Below are positions 63,924 to 64,000 of a DNA stretch of 64,000 nt, piece after piece (position 1 is the first letter of the stretch; every line of letters begins with the position of its first letter). The DNA is from CAVUBL01 sp963837945 (GTDB lineage: Bacteria; Acidobacteriota; Thermoanaerobaculia; Multivoradales; DATKCC01): contig CAWIQD010000032.1 of assembly GCA_963837945.1 (NCBI GenBank), positions 134,052 to 198,051 on the forward strand, written 5' to 3'. The notes beneath the pieces are model-generated. The model worked only from the letters and a program-made list of their open reading frames with translations, made no database searches and was not told where the DNA came from. The position numbers and the translations under genes are program-made.

Positions 63924-64000
63924 CGAGGAGCCTCCAGTTCTCCGTCGCACAAGTGTATGACAGAGGCTGCCGTTCTCGGAGGCGCACGTCGGCTGGATGC

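Overview
The window is about 70% GC with dense gene packing, many 4-base ATGA/GTGA overlaps and frequent GTG starts. The cell is a diderm: there are an outer-membrane beta-barrel, several lipobox proteins and a BamE-like protein. The paralogous TPR proteins, the DUF4388 (PATAN) domain, S9/M19/S33 secreted hydrolases and overall style point to an uncultured Acidobacteriota (Thermoanaerobaculia-like) or a close high-GC relative; this is inference, since no rRNA or tRNA gene is present. The ectoine locus suggests a saline or osmotically variable habitat.

Layout. 0-6.6 kb: two TPM-domain proteins, a methyltransferase, a beta-barrel, ArfB, a secreted amidohydrolase and a UMF1-type MFS carrier. 6.6-10.6 kb: a pseudo-receiver/DUF4388/DegV fusion divergent from a TPR protein, then a DUF2007 protein. 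10.6-13.8 kb: GNAT, enolase-superfamily racemase and M20 deacylase, matching the known N-succinyl route from D- to L-amino acids. 13.9-20.9 kb: ParA-like ATPase with ABC1/UbiB kinase, S33 peptidase, PfkB kinase and a GT39 transferase. 20.9-23.1 kb: a group II intron with its reverse transcriptase, lying between two 65-nt direct repeats of a local palindromic family. 23.1-27.7 kb: an AttEFGH-like ABC/FtsX/AttH operon. 27.7-33.8 kb: S9 peptidase, GT2, sulfatase and a membrane glycosyltransferase.

33.9-43.7 kb is an osmoprotection island: ectR-ectA-ectB-ectC-ectD, the ehuBCDA uptake system and aspartokinase on the minus strand, with aspartate-semialdehyde dehydrogenase divergent. Ask and Asd supply the precursor, EctB/A/C make ectoine, EctD hydroxylates it, EhuABCD would recover leaked solute and EctR probably represses the set. 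43.7-48.9 kb: an ILVBL/HACL-like ThDP lyase with a hotdog thioesterase, an XRE regulator, PruA and DUF423. 49-55.8 kb: a BNR-type secreted protein, bacilliredoxin, PLD, EEP phosphatase and M19 dipeptidase. 55.9-58.9 kb: a TPR paralogue on a near-leaderless promoter, then a consensus promoter, a GEMM-I (cyclic dinucleotide) riboswitch and a secreted subtilase with its terminator. 59-64 kb: BamE-like protein, MFS pump, then an accessory end with a HicB-like gene, a transposase remnant, orphan genes and RHH/PIN toxin-antitoxin genes.

Quality warning: at least eleven otherwise intact genes carry single-base frameshifts, several in C/G homopolymers and densest at the right end. This looks like uncorrected read error rather than gene decay, and such genes are annotated across the shift.
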